Source of the DNA: Bathymodiolus brooksi
Lineage: Eukaryota; Mollusca; Bivalvia; Mytilida; Modiolidae
Length of the DNA: 64,000 nucleotides
NCBI GenBank assembly: GCA_963680875.1
Contig: OY804585.1
Span: forward strand, 44,561,414 to 44,625,413
Direction of reading: 5' to 3'
The notes below the pieces were generated by a model. It did not search any database. It was not told the origin of the DNA and saw only the letters and a list, made by a program, of their open reading frames with translations. The position numbers and the translations under genes were made by a program. The number at the start of each line of letters is the position of its first letter. The stretch's first letter is position 1. This document shows, piece by piece, positions 22,180 through 35,139 of this stretch.

Positions 22180-24216
22180 ATGTCAGATAGAAAGAAAAAA
22201 AGAAGGGAGTACAAAAGAAAATGGATGGCAAATGCTAGACTAAGATCAAAACACTTTGTAGCCGTCTCCAGTAGTGAAGAAGAATGTGAGATAACTGATC
22301 CTTGTTCATCGTTCCATGTACCTCTCAGTAGTGCATATAATTCTCAGCAATTGCATGAAGTCCAGGTTGGAATTTCTTTCTCAGATGGTCAAATTAATGA
22401 ACACTTGTTAGATGTTGATGGTAGAAGAGAAGATTCCGAGGCTGACGAAAATAGTAAGAGTTCAGATGACGGTATAGACTGGGACACCGTTGATAAATAT
22501 GCGGCATTGTCTATCTATTCGGACAGTAGTAGTATGGAGGAGGAGGATATACTAGCAGATGATCTTGTTAACTGGACTAACCAGTTTCAAGTAAATCATA
22601 ATGCTTTAGATGCCCTTTTGAAGATTTTAAAAAAGCATGGTCATTCCAGTTTACCATCTACAGCTCGTACACTATTGAAAACAGTCAGAGTAGTTGAAAC
22701 GCAATCTGTTTCTGGAATGGAATATTTCAATTTTGGAATTGAAAGTGAACTTATTAAAAATTTTGAACAGTATCCACAGTCAGAAAGAGATAACATAGAC
22801 TCTATAGATATTTCACTTAATATGGATGGACTTCCACTTTTTAAAAGTAATAATACATCATTGTGGCCAATTCTGTGTGAAATCCAATTGAAACCAAAGA
22901 AAGTCTTCCCTTTTGTGCTAACAATAGGCCCAACAAAACCTGAAAATCTTAATTTCTTACAAGAATCTGTACATGAAACAGACACTTTATTACAACAGGG
23001 ATTCAACTATCGTGGAAGGCTTATCAGTGTAAATTTGAAATGTATTGTATGTGATGCACCAGCAAAAGCAATGGTCAAAGGTGTCAAGTTGTTCAGTGGA
23101 TACTATGGTTGTGATAGATGTAATCAAACTGGTGTATGGTGTGGAAGAATAACTTACCAAGACATCGGAAACCTTCAGTTGAGAACTGACCATTCTTTCA
23201 GGAATCAAGTGCAAGAAGAACATCATCATACAATTTCCCCCTTCTGTCATTTAAATATAGACATGGTCAATCAGTTTCCAATTGATTACATGCACCAAGC
23301 TTGCCTTGGTGTTGTAAAAAGACTGCTGTTATTATGGATGAGAGGAAAAGGACCTAGGCACATTAGAATGTCGGCACAGAACATCGAAGAAATAAGCAAT
23401 AGATTGACCGATTTGGCCAAGTTTGTTCCAAAACGGTTTGCCCGTAAACGTAGGGGCCTTAGAGAGATAGACAGGTGGAAGGCAACTGAATTCAGACAAT
23501 TTTTGATATACACTGGTAAAATAGTTCTGAAAAGAGTGTTACGTCCTGATTTCTATGCTCATTTTCTGTCATTGAGTATATCCATTTCTATTTTAGTGTG
23601 CCCACGATAAGTGAATGAACATGTAAATTATGCAAGAAATCTTCTGCAGTATTTCGTCAGTCAAGGAAGAATTCTATATGGAGAGGAATTCCTGGTCTAT
23701 AATGTACATAGTATGCTGCACATTTCTGATGATGCAGAAAAGTATGGTTGTTTAGATGATTGTGGTGCATTTGGATTTGAAAACTATTTGCATAGAATAA
23801 AAAAATTGGTAAGATCAGGGAAGAAACCTTTGACCCAGATAGTGAAAAGAATTAAGGAGTTTCAGAACGGTTCTGATAGTAGGGAGTCGCAAACATCAGA
23901 TGGCGAAATACATTTATCTTTGCGACAACCAGATAATGCTTTCTTAATTGGAATAAATAGATGCTGTTAGCTATTGTCCAAGACAAACAACCGAGATGAG
24001 GAAGGAAATCTTTTGATTTTGTGTAGAGTTTATACAAGAAGTGAAGCCTATTTTCAGACACCATGCGACTCTAGGATAATAGGAGTTTATAGGTTTGATA
24101 AAAGATTCACTATGGTAGAATATGTGTCGTCTAAGAACCTGGATAAACAGGCTATCTTGATTGAAAGGGAAGATGACAACGATGTTGTTGTTCTAGCCAT
24201 ATTGCATGATTTTTGA
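22180..24216 (+). pseudogene. CACTA/tnp2-like transposase with two nonsense codons
   Basis: A single frame of 679 codons runs from ATG 22180 to TGA 24214-24216, interrupted only by in-frame TAA (23608-23610) and TAG (23968-23970). There are no frameshifts. The N-terminus is basic (KKKRREYKRKW), then acidic and serine-rich. The core shows MDGLPLFKSNNTSLWPIL (about residue 215), a cysteine block CIVCDAPAKAMVKGV (288) with GYYGCDRC (307), FPIDYMHQACLGVVKRLLLL (367), and GCLDDCGAFGFENYL with LVRSGKKPLTQIVKR (about 525-555). The order DG..LWPI / cysteines / FPxDYMH / FENY matches tnp2-type transposases and the DUF4218-like region of CACTA elements (family knowledge). Candidate acidic catalytic residues are D216, D369 and E534 (inference). 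The stops probably come from single-base changes, leaving the enzyme truncated after residue 476. Confidence 0.8.
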
Positions 24217-24557
24217 AGGAATATGTTTGTATGTACCTAGTATAAGTACAAATACTACACTGAAAACCAAAGCTTTTACAATGTCGGACAATATGAACTA
24301 ACAAAGCCCAATCATGTTAAGATGAAATCCAACAAAAACTGACAAAAGTTTGGAGCAAACGTCGATGCTGGACCGTTTTTACATACAGAGCACCTGGAAA
24401 ACAACTCTCATATTCCAGACTGATGACAACGGCATGCGACGCCTTAGGAACGACATCTATTTTCAGATTCAGTACATATGGAAATAACCTCAACTTTTTA
24501 AAACCAATTAAAACACGTATTTAATGACATGTTACTCTAAGATTAATTTATTTTCAG
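24217..24557 (+). other. Spacer between transposase and DUF4806 gene
   Basis: 341 bp without a coding frame of note. It ends in a good 3' splice site, TTAATTTATTTTCAG (24543-24557), directly before the ATG of the next gene. That implies an upstream leader exon, possibly shared with the transposase transcript. Confidence 0.5.
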
Positions 24558-27500
24558 ATGGTCTTTGATTATGCAATTGTGGAGTTTGTTGAAGACAATC
24601 CACCCTCCATTGGCATTTCTCCCCAATGCTGGATTGAAAGTAAACCAGATGTAAGTGTATAATCTATACATGTCCATGAACTGCTCCTTATGCCAAATTA
24701 AATTTATGAATGACAATTTTTTTATAACAGGGTTTTTATTCCATTGTCTTGACCATGAAAACGTAAAACTCAACAAAAACCAAACTTTAGACTGATTTAT
24801 GTATAGGAGAATGTCCAAGTAACTCTCCATTCCTTAAAGATAATGGAGACGAGGCCCATTGTTTTTAAGAAATGGAGAGATACAAGGACATTCTCCAACT
24901 TAAAATCCACCCATTGTACTTTATTAATTTTATTAATTATTAATCTTGTAACAAAAAAAAGTCTGTGTATAGTATCTAAAGTACAAAGTATTAAATTGTT
25001 TGCCCCTTGTGGGACCTTAAAAGTACAAAGAGAACAATAACTCTCCATTCCTTAAAAATAATGGAGAGTTTTGACAATAGATTTACATCACAGGTGTATT
25101 TTAAGTGGCTGTAACATTCCCTTGTACACTTTAGTAATCTACTGTACCTTTTATATTTAGATTTGAAGCCACTTATCCAGAAACATGTTCACAGATAATT
25201 TTCCTCCAACCATGAAAATAAATGTGTTTTTACTTCAGAACAATGTAAACAATAATTAAAAATATCTTGATTTTAACACAGCAAACATTTTTTAACTTTT
25301 TTGTCTCAAATTATACATTGCCATTTTTATTGTAGGGCATGTTTTGTTATTGGCCAAGAACCAATATTTCATTTCGGGCCAGAAAGGCAGAAATTCCTGA
25401 CAAAGAAAAATGGGCAAAATATCCAGTAAGGATTCTGCATTATACAGGTGAGCATTATATGTATGAATATTATGATGGCTTAAAAAGTTGCATGCATTTA
25501 ACCTGGTGGTATCGAATTAGAGGATAAACCGGGAATGACATTATAATTCCACCAAGGACAACAAAGTTAAAATCTCAAAACCCTACATGACTAAATCTTT
25601 GACTATCAATAGACAAAGAGAACAGCTGAATATCTTACCTTTATAATAACAATAGACAGAAATGTTTGAATGACTTTATTCAGAAAAACTTTATATTTGG
25701 ATAATGTCTAATGAAAATATTAAACTTATTAGTGATTTAATTGATTATATTGATGTAAATAACTCAACGTGCAACACTTACAAATTAGATCAAATTAGAA
25801 AAGGAATAAACATAATACAAATTCAGTATTCATTTTTCTGGTGTTAGGCTAAGCCACTTTAAAAATTTGAATTATCTCCCTTTGTGCAAATCTCTTCAAC
25901 TAAACCACTGTGTATTATTTAATATTACTTAGCAGAAGTGGCTTTATGAGAGGAGATTATTTTTTTCTTGAAGAGGCTGAGACTACTATATGAATATTAG
26001 CATTATTTCATATTACTTTCATTTGAAGTAACATTAATTATTTTCAATTGCAGAAAATTATGAAAATGCAATGAATTTGTCGAAAAATGCAGAGTATACA
26101 TCTAACCTCAGCTCTGATGAAAGTGAAGGGAGGGGGCACCGAAAACGGAAACAGAAGAGGTTTTCAGACAGTGAGGCAGATGGTAAGGATTTTCAGCTAT
26201 GTGCATATTGTGTGGTAAATTTATGCCCAATTCGCACACAAACGAAATAAAGCCTTCCTGTATTGATACTAAATCAGTAAATGTGTATTTTTCAATTTTG
26301 GCACAGAGATGTTACCATTGTCTGTATTTGTTTGACAATAAATATGTTTAAAGTAAAGATGTTACCAGAACTTTTACTTGGGTCTACTTTCAGAACCATT
26401 TAAATGACACCTCTTCATATGTTTACTTGTGAAATTTAAGTATATTGTTACAGAACACTAAATACAGTTTGTACAAACTTGACCTCAAATGAGATCTTTT
26501 CATTGGCTATAGTCAGCATTTTACAGCATGCCCAATTATCCTCTGCAGAAGGTTTTTTACCCCCAAAATTGTAGGGACTTTCTATATGCAGGGGTACAAA
26601 GTTAAGGAAAAAACAGCAATTGTACCCCCAGTTTCAAAACTCAGTGGGCACCCTGATTTTAACAGCCGATGTGTATACATAAAATACGCTATAGGATGGG
26701 AAAATCTTTTAAAAGCCGTAGTTATGAATGAAGTTTATAGTAATTAGTCACGCCTCCAAGCAGTTAAACAAATTCTTTTATTTATAGCTACATTATGAAT
26801 GAAGTTTATAGTAATTATCCATGCCTCCAAGCAGTTAAACAAATTATTTTATTTATAGCTACACAAAAAATCAATAAACACACATCAACACATTGGGTTT
26901 AGCACTCAAAACAATACAATTTTATGCAATCAAATTTGTATAAAAATATTATCAGCCTTAAAATGGGAGACATAGACATTTAAAAGGTAGTGAATCAATT
27001 GTACGGTTCTCCCATTTTAAGGTTGATAATATATATTGTCCTTTGTTTTCATGATGTTCTCTGTATTCATCCTTATATCCTTTTACTTAAACCGAACATA
27101 ATTATGTCAACAAGCTGCAGCTGAGTATAGTAATTTCAGTGAATGTTAAGTTTACTGTAACTGATAAGAAGAGCAATCAACATTCAAAGGACAGCCTTTT
27201 CATACAATATTGTTTTGCATAGATGAAGAAGAATGTGATCAAAGAAAGAAGAATGCAAGTAAAAAACAAAGGCCGAAAGACAGCTCTGCCTACTGCACCA
27301 ACATTTGGTAAGTGATAATAGATAAATATACATGTATGTTTGGATTTTTCATGCTCAAGACTGTTTATTTCACTATCTATACTTACCTGCATCAACTTTT
27401 TGCAATGTTCTCAGGTCGTCTTCAGCATTTGCCCGAAAAAAACAAAAAATTGATGCAGGTAAGTCATAAACAGGCGTTTTACTTAAAAAAACACACAGTT

Positions 27501-30500
27501 TTTTATATTTATGTACTTTGAAATATTTTAAACAGAAATTTATTACTCAGCAAACTACTGTCTTTGCTCTTTAATAGCATTATTGCTAAAATAATATCTT
27601 AATATCATGAATAATTTTTGTTGTCGTAACATCATTTTAATGATATCTTATACAATTCATGTTAATTGCTCCTTAGTGTTTGGACATTTGTGAAACGTGA
27701 AAGACTCAGATCGGTAAAACATACTTGAATGATTTAATCAGTGAAAAAAACAAAGATTTTGCAAACACGGTGTTTCCAAAAATTTGTTTCTTGTTTATTT
27801 CAAATAGTATGCATCTTAGATAAATCTTCTTTATTGTGTAGTAAATATACTATACTGCAAGATTAATTTTGTAACATTAATTGAAAAAGAAACTAAATAT
27901 ATCAAGATTGCAGCTACATATATTATTACCCTGAATGTATTCCAGATCGTCAACAGGACAAGAATGAAAACGAGAATTCAGACCAGGTGATGACAGAAGC
28001 AAACAGTATGTTTAAAACTTCTTATTCATTTATTGTATCTTCATAATTTTAACATTTTTGACTAGTTTGTCGGATAATAGCTCTGTTGTAAAAAAAATGT
28101 ATCAGAGTTACCTTTGTTTGCTGTATACCCTTAAATAACATTCAGTTAATCAATTCAAAGCTTAGAGAGTAAAACATATAGGATTACACAACGGTACACT
28201 TGTTAGAGATAAACAGTATTTTTTAAATACATTCCAGAATATTATATAATTGAAAGTTTGAAGGGTAATAATGTAACCATCGAAAAGTGGTACATCAGAA
28301 ATAACTCTTAAAATTTATTATTATTCCTTGATTGATTTCAGCTTCTTTCCAAGAGAATGACAGCATTGAAAGGCCTGTCTCACCACCAGAAGGAACAGAA
28401 AGTATGTTTTTAAAATATATATATTCACTGGGGTAAAGCTGATGACCGTAACTGTAATTACGGTCATCCCAAGATGGCGGACATGAAATTGGGTAAGAAT
28501 CTTTTTTGTCAATTAAATTGTTTTTATAATGTATAATAAATGACACATGCATTAGTACGATAGTAATCTGTGAACTTTTCACAAGGAAATCACTAATTAT
28601 CACTTAAAAATGTATATGAAAGAGAAAATCAGATTTTAAAAAATCGCTAAGATGACCGTAACTGAAAACTGAGATGACCGTAATTGCACCGCCGATGACG
28701 TTTTCAGCTATGGTCATCTTAGCGATTTTTTTAAATCTGATTTTTTCTTTCATATACATTTTTCAGTCATAATTTGTGATTTCCATGTGATAAGTTCATA
28801 GATTACTATCGTACCAATGCATGTGCAATTTGAAATACAGTATAGAAACAATTTAATCGACGAAAAAGATTCTTACCTGATTCCATGTCCGCCATCTTGG
28901 GATGACCGTATTTACAGCTACGGTCATCAGCTTTACCCCAGTGTATATTTCAGTTTTCAGACATGCATTTCACAGTGATTATGTAAATGTGTGTTAAAAT
29001 TATATACATGTCATTTTGACTTTTCTATCTTATAAGTGCAAAACTTTAGTTGTTTTGTTACACACATCTCTAGCAATGTCTTTTAATAAATTGAAAGTCA
29101 GTCTGTTACAAAAAAAAAGATAAACAGTTATCTCCCCTATTCAAGGGAGATATTTTTATATTGATTTACTGTCGGTCACATAGCTTTCAATGAAACTTCA
29201 CAGGATTGTAGTTAATAATGTCTAGATATGCATGTAGGTTTCAGATTTTTTAAATGGGTGCCATTGCCATGGAAGCAGAAAGATTATTTTCTCGACAACA
29301 AATGTATGCTGTTTTGAAGTAGTATGTTTGGTCCTATTGTATGTGCTGTACTCCCAATTTGTGAACATGATTTGAATATAAACTTGGATCAGATTTATTA
29401 TGTTTAACCAGTTAAACAAAGCATTGAAACTGCATATTTGAGGTTTTGAGAAGTGTCAATAATAGTTAGAGATACAGTAGGCCTTCTGTTTCCACTAACA
29501 CTACACAACTTATTTAGTAGTACTTAAGTTTTTTTCTTTTTTTAATAGCAAGTCTGTTAAGAAATGGGAGAAACCCTAGAATGCCACATAATGATGTAAC
29601 AGATGTGGACTCTTGTGAAGAAAGTAAGTTTAAGAAAAGTGCAGTACAAGTCAACTGCTCCACACTGATCTAAATACTTTCTTTTTTTTTAAACTACCCA
29701 AAATTTAATTCTTGCCACCTGGAAAAATAATACTTATTGGCTGGATACCTAGCTTCATATAACAATTTTTTGCCATTTTTTCGACTTTTGTCATTTGAAA
29801 TACTCCAAGGTTTTTGGTCAGAAAACTTATCTTACTTAGCCATCCGATAAAACTTAAACAGTCATGTTTTCACCACAAGAATTGTTTGTACTGGAATGAA
29901 AGGTGTTTTGAATGGGGAATTTGAAGGTAAAATTTTGACTCACTGAAAAAGCAAGGAAAATTTAAACAAGTAGATAGCCTGCTTCTGCTGGTCTTCATTC
30001 ATGAAGTACTTCTATTTAGGAAATTTTGCATTCAAAACTTTGCCTTATGATATTGTACACAGCTTCTAAAGACAATTTTATTTAAAAAAAATCCACCAAG
30101 ACAGTTATCTCCCTTTTACATGTAAAATCCCATAGACAATATATATAAATATACCCTTAAGAAGCAAGAGAAAGTTAAATGAAAAAAATTACATTGTATT
30201 TAAGACTACATTTTTTTTTGATAGAAATTTGTGCATGTTTATATATTAAGTTTGTTAAAAAGGCATTAGGGCTGTTTCATTAAAACATACATGGCTTCCA
30301 GGGAAGGCACTTTCAAACTCCTCTGTGGGTGGATATTTTTTACTCTTTTTTAGTACAAAATTGCATATATGGGTGGTTACCCCAATTTCAAATTGTCTTC
30401 TCTGGGTACCATATATATGGAACAACCCTTATTTGAAGTGAGGTTTCCAGACAATAAATTTTCACCAGTATACAGGAGAAATTAAACCATTCTAAATTTT

Positions 30501-33500
30501 AATTGTACACATTACTTATAAAATTGAATTTGATCAAAGCAAGAATAAGCCTCAAGATGAAATTTTCAGTTATCTAAAGGAGTCACTCTATACAATATAT
30601 AGTTATTCATTATTACAATTTATTTTTATATTCTCTAGGTTTTGAAACAAAGGTTCTAAGATCTTTGGATGAGATCTTAGACCGACAGAAAAAACTGGAG
30701 GAACAAGTTACCAGTTTTTTATTAACACCAGGAAACTCGGATGATCTTTTGGAGGATCTTGTTCCGAAACCTATCAATTCTGAACAGGAATTTGATAGGT
30801 TCGGAATGGAACTCCAGGAGAAAGTTTACAGAAGGAAGATGGTAAGGCCCATTGCATGAAAAATTGTGCATATATTTATAATAATGCTGCTTAAATCCTG
30901 GCTTATAATTTGCACGATTCAGGGTAATGATTTATAGATGCAAATTTTATCAAGTGAATTTATTTGAGTCCATGATATAATATAGACAGTAATTCCATTT
31001 TTTAGCAGTCACTTAAGAAATGAACAGATTGTTTTATAAATCGCCAAAGAAATTTCTTTTTAGTGGTAATTATTAATCATCTTTTAAGAAACAACATTTT
31101 TTATAATAGCTGAAATGGGATTGCTTCAGTTTTTATACTGCCATATATAATATTCTTAAGCTAAATTACTTCTGTTTTGTATATGTGTTATTGCTGAATG
31201 ATACGTACCTGTATCAAATACCCTTTATTGTATGGCTACCCTTTATCACATACCCTTTATCGCATGGCTGCTGTCATAGGTAATTTTATGTACAAGTATA
31301 TGGTAAAAAGAATAAAACATGGCTAAGTCCATATCACTTTGCCGTCAACCCTTGACCTATATCGCCTTGGGTCTTCAGACCTCTGGCTGATAATGAGGTC
31401 TTGGTTGAGACAGCAATGTGATACAGATTTTTTCATTTTTTTATTCTCTATTTATATGAACATGGTGAAATAGTATATAAAGGCCAAATGTTTAATTAAA
31501 TGAAGTCTGATACTAATAAACATGTTGCACAACTTACTTTTATCTTTTTTACAGGCTTTATTTCTTGCTGCCTTCGGTGGCTGCACATGCCTGGAGACTG
31601 TCGGAGCTATTCTGAAAAAGGTGGCATCAAACCAGGTATTGGCTCAATACAGTTTGAGAGGGAAAAAGGGAAAGAAGCCCTTCCAAGAACATTTAATGTA
31701 CAGAGTTGTACTACGTGAGTGAAATTTTTATGTCATTGTTTAGGCATGCAAGATTTTATATTTTTTTTACATATTTTTTACACATGTCAAACTGAAACTT
31801 GAAAATTCTAGTGTCACATTTTAAAATTATGTTTTAAATATTTTTGTAAAAAAAGGAGTTTAATACAAAAATATTTTACTTCAGTACTTGAAGACGTGCA
31901 TGTTGAACAGGACTAATTTTTTAATTGCCTTTTACACTAAATGAATCCTTACTATAAAAATGTTGTTTCCAGTACCTGACTCAAAAACTCTTATTTCCAG
32001 CTTTTAAAAAATCTAATATTTTTGTTCAGGTTTGATTTTCCAAACCAGATTCATTAGTTTTATATGCACTGCAGTATAAATTTCCAGTTTAATTTGGTCA
32101 TTTCAGTGTACAATACTTGTTTTGAATGATAAAACAGTACCCAGCAATCTTGCTAGAAGGTAGGACTTATTTCATCAGATTCCACAGATTCAAGTAATAT
32201 TATATAGATGTTTCACTTGACATTTTTGAAAAAAACGACAACTAAACTGATCAAATTCTGCTAACTGTTGTGTGACTGGATACACGTGTGTTCAGCTTTT
32301 AACAGTAGTTCTAACTCAAAGGGACCGTTCAGTTAGTATGATAAATGCAAAGTGTTTGAGTAATTTTTGCTACTTCCTGTTTTAATAAATTAATGTTTAT
32401 CTTCTATCAAGAATTATGAAAATAGATCTTTTCTTTTCTTCAGGAGTAGCTTCCAAGTTGCATAAGGCCAAGCTGCAGGAAGTGGAAGATTCGTTGATAG
32501 AGGTGCTAAAACATGCACCTCATATGCCAGGAGGGCCAAAATATAAGGTAATTATATGTGTACATACATATATATATGTGCGTATTTCATCAGCTATGGT
32601 TTAAGCCACACAAAAATTTTGATTTCGAAGTATTTTCTATTTATGAATTAAATACACCTAAATATTTAACAATATTCTTGGTTAAAGCTGAGGTTATCAT
32701 TTTTAGCTCACCTGGCCATAGGCCATGTGAGCTTTTGTCATGGGTAAGCGTCCGTCCGTTAGCTTTTCACATTTAAATCTTCTTCTCTGAAACCGCTGAA
32801 CAGAAATCAGCCAAACTTGCCAGAAATGTTCACTGGATGGTCCTCTACCAGATTTGTGTTTTTGGTGCTGATTTGAAATCCAACATGGCTGCCAGGGTCC
32901 ATAATGTGTTCTGATTGGTCGAAATTTTAAAAATCTTCTTGTTAGAAACCACTAAGCCAATTGAATTGTGACTTTGCAGGAATGATCATTGGGTGGTCCT
33001 GTACTAAACTTGTGAATCGTTTGCCGATCGGAAATTCAAGATGGCCACCATGACTCGACTTAGTTTAACATTGGACCCTATGGGAATTTCACATTTTCAT
33101 CTTTTTTTCTGAAACAACAAAACAGATTTGAATCAAACTTGGCAGAAATGTTCATTGGATGGTCATATACAAGATTTTGTTTTTGGTGCTGATCGGAAAT
33201 CCAACATGGTTGCCAGGGCCTATAATGTGTTCTGATTGGTCGAAATTTAAAAAATCTTCTTGTTAGAAACCACTAAGCCAAATGAATTGTGGCTTTGCAG
33301 GAATGATCATTGGGTGGTCCTGTACTAAACTTGTGAATCGTTTGCTGATCGGAAATTCAAGATGGCCACCATGACTCGACTTAATTTTAACATAGGACCC
33401 TATGGAAAAAATGTTTAAAAGTCTTCTCCTCTGAAACCAGTAAGTCAGTTTAAAGCAAACATGGGATGAATGGTCCTTAGGTGGTCAACTTTCAAAATTA

Positions 33501-34423
33501 TGTCCTGTGACCCCGACCTCCATCCAAGATGGCAACCATCAGCGAACATAGTTTTAACATAGGACCCTATGGGAAAATTGTTTAAAAGTCTTCTCTTCTG
33601 AGCCTCTAGTTATGTGTCGTGATGTGGAGGATGCGGGTGAGACACAGGGATCCGTGGAACACCTTACAAATTTGTAAATATCATTATCGTGGATGGGTTC
33701 TTACATGGAAATATTTGAAGCAAGGGTTTTGGGGTAAAATCTTAATTTTTTGTTGAAATATCACCAATTTTGAGAATTGTGTCTTGTTTACGCGATAACT
33801 TTAGTAAACATGGATAAATTTGAATAATTGTTTGCATGTGGCTTGTAAATATCATTATAGTGGATGGGTTGTTACATGGAAATATTTGAAGGGTTTTGGG
33901 GGAAAATCTTAGTTTTTGGTTTGAAAAATCACCAATTTTGAGAATTGTGTCTTGTTTACGCGATAACTTTAGTAAACATGAATAGATTTGAATAATTTTT
34001 TGCATGTGACTTGTAATTATCATTAACTTGGATGGGTTCTAACATGGAAATATTTGAAGCAAGGGTTTTGGAGGAAAATCTTAGTTTTTGGTTGATAAAT
34101 CACCAATTTTGAGAATTGTGTCTTGTTTACGCAATAACTTTAGTAAACATGGATAGATTTGAATAATTTTTTGCATGTGGCTTGTAAGTATGTTATACAT
34201 TAAGACTGCAAGGCTGCTTTCTATAAATGTATAAAACTAAATATTATGCAAGTGCGGGGGAATACGTCATAAATGTGCTAGGCAGTTCTTTTATTTTTAA
34301 TAAAAATACACATATAATGTATTACAAACATTTGAGGAATTTTATTTATCTGTTTCCCTCTTTTTCTTTCAGAAACCTGCTGCCCGTCACCATCCACAAG
34401 ATGTGTCATCGGATTCTGAGTGA
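24558..34423 (+). CDS. DUF4806-domain protein of the large transposon (12 exons, 391 aa)
   Basis: Exons: 24558-24650, 25336-25447, 26054-26182, 27223-27307, 27415-27458, 27946-28005, 28342-28401, 29549-29623, 30639-30841, 31555-31714, 32444-32547, 34373-34423. All eleven introns are GT-AG, phases agree at every junction, and the total of 1176 nt ends in TGA. Residues 1-70 (FDYAIVEFVEDNPPS, GMFCYWPRTN, WAKYPVRILHYTG) match the usual N-terminal module of DUF4806 proteins. A basic HRKRKQKR segment (about residues 94-101) may be a nuclear signal. Residues 112-220 are polar and low-complexity. A short coiled coil (DEILDRQKKLEEQV) precedes the DUF4806 domain at about 255-345 (FDRFGMELQEKVYRRKM, AAFGGCTCLETVGAILKKVA, GKKGKKPFQEHLMYRVVL). 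It lies downstream of the transposase on the same strand within one TIR pair, so it is probably a transposition partner. Molecular function unknown. Confidence 0.8.
24797..25075. repeat. Short dispersed repeat with GGAGAGTT ends (intron 1)
   Basis: TAACTCTCCATTCCTTAAA occurs near 24821-24839 and again near 25039-25057, each followed by AATGGAGA. It may be a small mobile element or duplication; not identified. Confidence 0.4.
26722..26863 (+). repeat. 71-bp tandem duplication (intron 3)
   Basis: Two adjacent copies begin TTATGAATGAAGTTTATAG, share CGCCTCCAAGCAGTTAAAC or CATGCCTCCAAGCAG, and end TTATTTATAGCTAC. A small hairpin built on CCTTAAAATGGGAGA lies nearby at 26951-27027. Confidence 0.75.
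28427..28943. mobile_element. 517-bp foldback element in intron 7
   Basis: It starts CACTGGGGTAAAGCTGATG and ends CATCAGCTTTACCCCAGTG. Almost the whole unit is a long imperfect palindrome with arms of about 240 bp around a centre near 28680. GATGACCGTAA motifs occur at both ends and near the centre. The flanks are AT-rich (TATATATATT), so the target duplication cannot be fixed. Its inner AG and GT dinucleotides do not disturb the flanking exons. Confidence 0.85.
32702..33620 (+). repeat. Bivalve-type TAGCTCACCTGGCC dispersed repeat, internally reiterated (intron 11)
   Basis: It begins TTTAGCTCACCTGGCC and contains GTAAGCGTCCGTCCGTTAGC, then repeated modules with CTGAAACC, TTGGCAGAAATG, GATTGGTCGAAATTT and AAGATGGCCACCATGACTCG. 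Modules near 32790-33070 and 33110-33410 are close copies of each other; a third, shorter one follows. The family recurs, more diverged, near 53836 and 59956. Confidence 0.8.
33664..34186 (+). repeat. Three-copy tandem repeat, about 175 bp per unit (intron 11)
   Basis: Three units contain GGATGGGTT, ACATGGAAATATTTGAAG, AATCACCAATTTTGAGAATT and ACTTTAGTAAACATG in the same order. The middle one has a small deletion. It lies directly after the dispersed repeat. Confidence 0.85.
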
Positions 34424-34511
34424 CATTCAAAACATTACATTATTAAAATATTTAACTATGAAATCTGGTATCTAATCTTAAATTGTTGCCCAACCAAGAT
34501 TCTGACAATCA

Positions 34512-34517
34512 AATAAA
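34512..34517 (+). terminator. Candidate polyadenylation signal of the DUF4806 gene
   Basis: AATAAA about 90 bases after the stop codon at 34421-34423. Position and orientation fit; use not shown. Confidence 0.45.
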
Positions 34518-34593
34518 AAACATGCATGACCCAGTAAAAAGTAAATGCTTGAAAATTCTACTTGCTTTTTGTCTACAGACTGGAATGGACACT

Positions 34594-34850
34594 TTGTATA
34601 GTCCGTTTGATTTCTATAAATCTTCAGAAAAAAAAATCGTAAAAATCCAGTTCTCAAATCAACAATTTTTTTTCTAGATGTTTATTAATATATGATATAT
34701 ACAAACTCTGACAATTAATTTAAAAAAATTTTCATTGTCAGAGTTCGTATATATCATATGATAAACATCTAGAAAAAAATTATTGATTTGAAAACTGGAT
34801 TTTTAAGAATTATTTTCTGAAGATTTATAGAAGTCAAACAGACTATACAA
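34594..34850. repeat. 257-bp palindrome (foldback)
   Basis: TTGTATAGTC on the left pairs with GACTATACAA on the right. The arms of about 115-120 bp include TCTAGATGTTTAT / ATAAACATCTAGA and GATATATACAAACTC / GAGTTCGTATATATC. The loop is near 34720. Either a foldback MITE or a structural part of the element's right side. Confidence 0.85.
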
Positions 34851-35139
34851 GAGTATCAGTGCGCAGTTAAGCTAAGTGTTTCCGCTTCATTGTTTCCACA
34901 TGAATTGTGAAAAAAGTGGCAGGAATAAGAAAAGCATGTAGCACCAATACAACAAACTACATAGTACATAAACCACAAGTAATTAACATGAAAAAACAAC
35001 AAGCAGACAAAGATGATAAAAAAAGACAAATAACAGAGAAATAAGATAGTTTGACTTGACACAGGCACAATAATATGAGTTTACATAGCTCCTTGGATAT
35101 TGGTGGTTTAAGTATTCAAGTAACCTCTCAGACTAAGGT
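34851..35139. other. Non-coding spacer
   Basis: AT-rich, no gene seen. It leads into the right subterminal array. Confidence 0.5.

Noticed and set aside
25336..25527. Reading exon 2 of the DUF4806 gene as a longer single-exon frame to 25527
   Set aside because: A GTGAGC donor at 25448 and the matching phase of the acceptor at 26054 give the expected continuation; the read-through tail ends soon at a stop.
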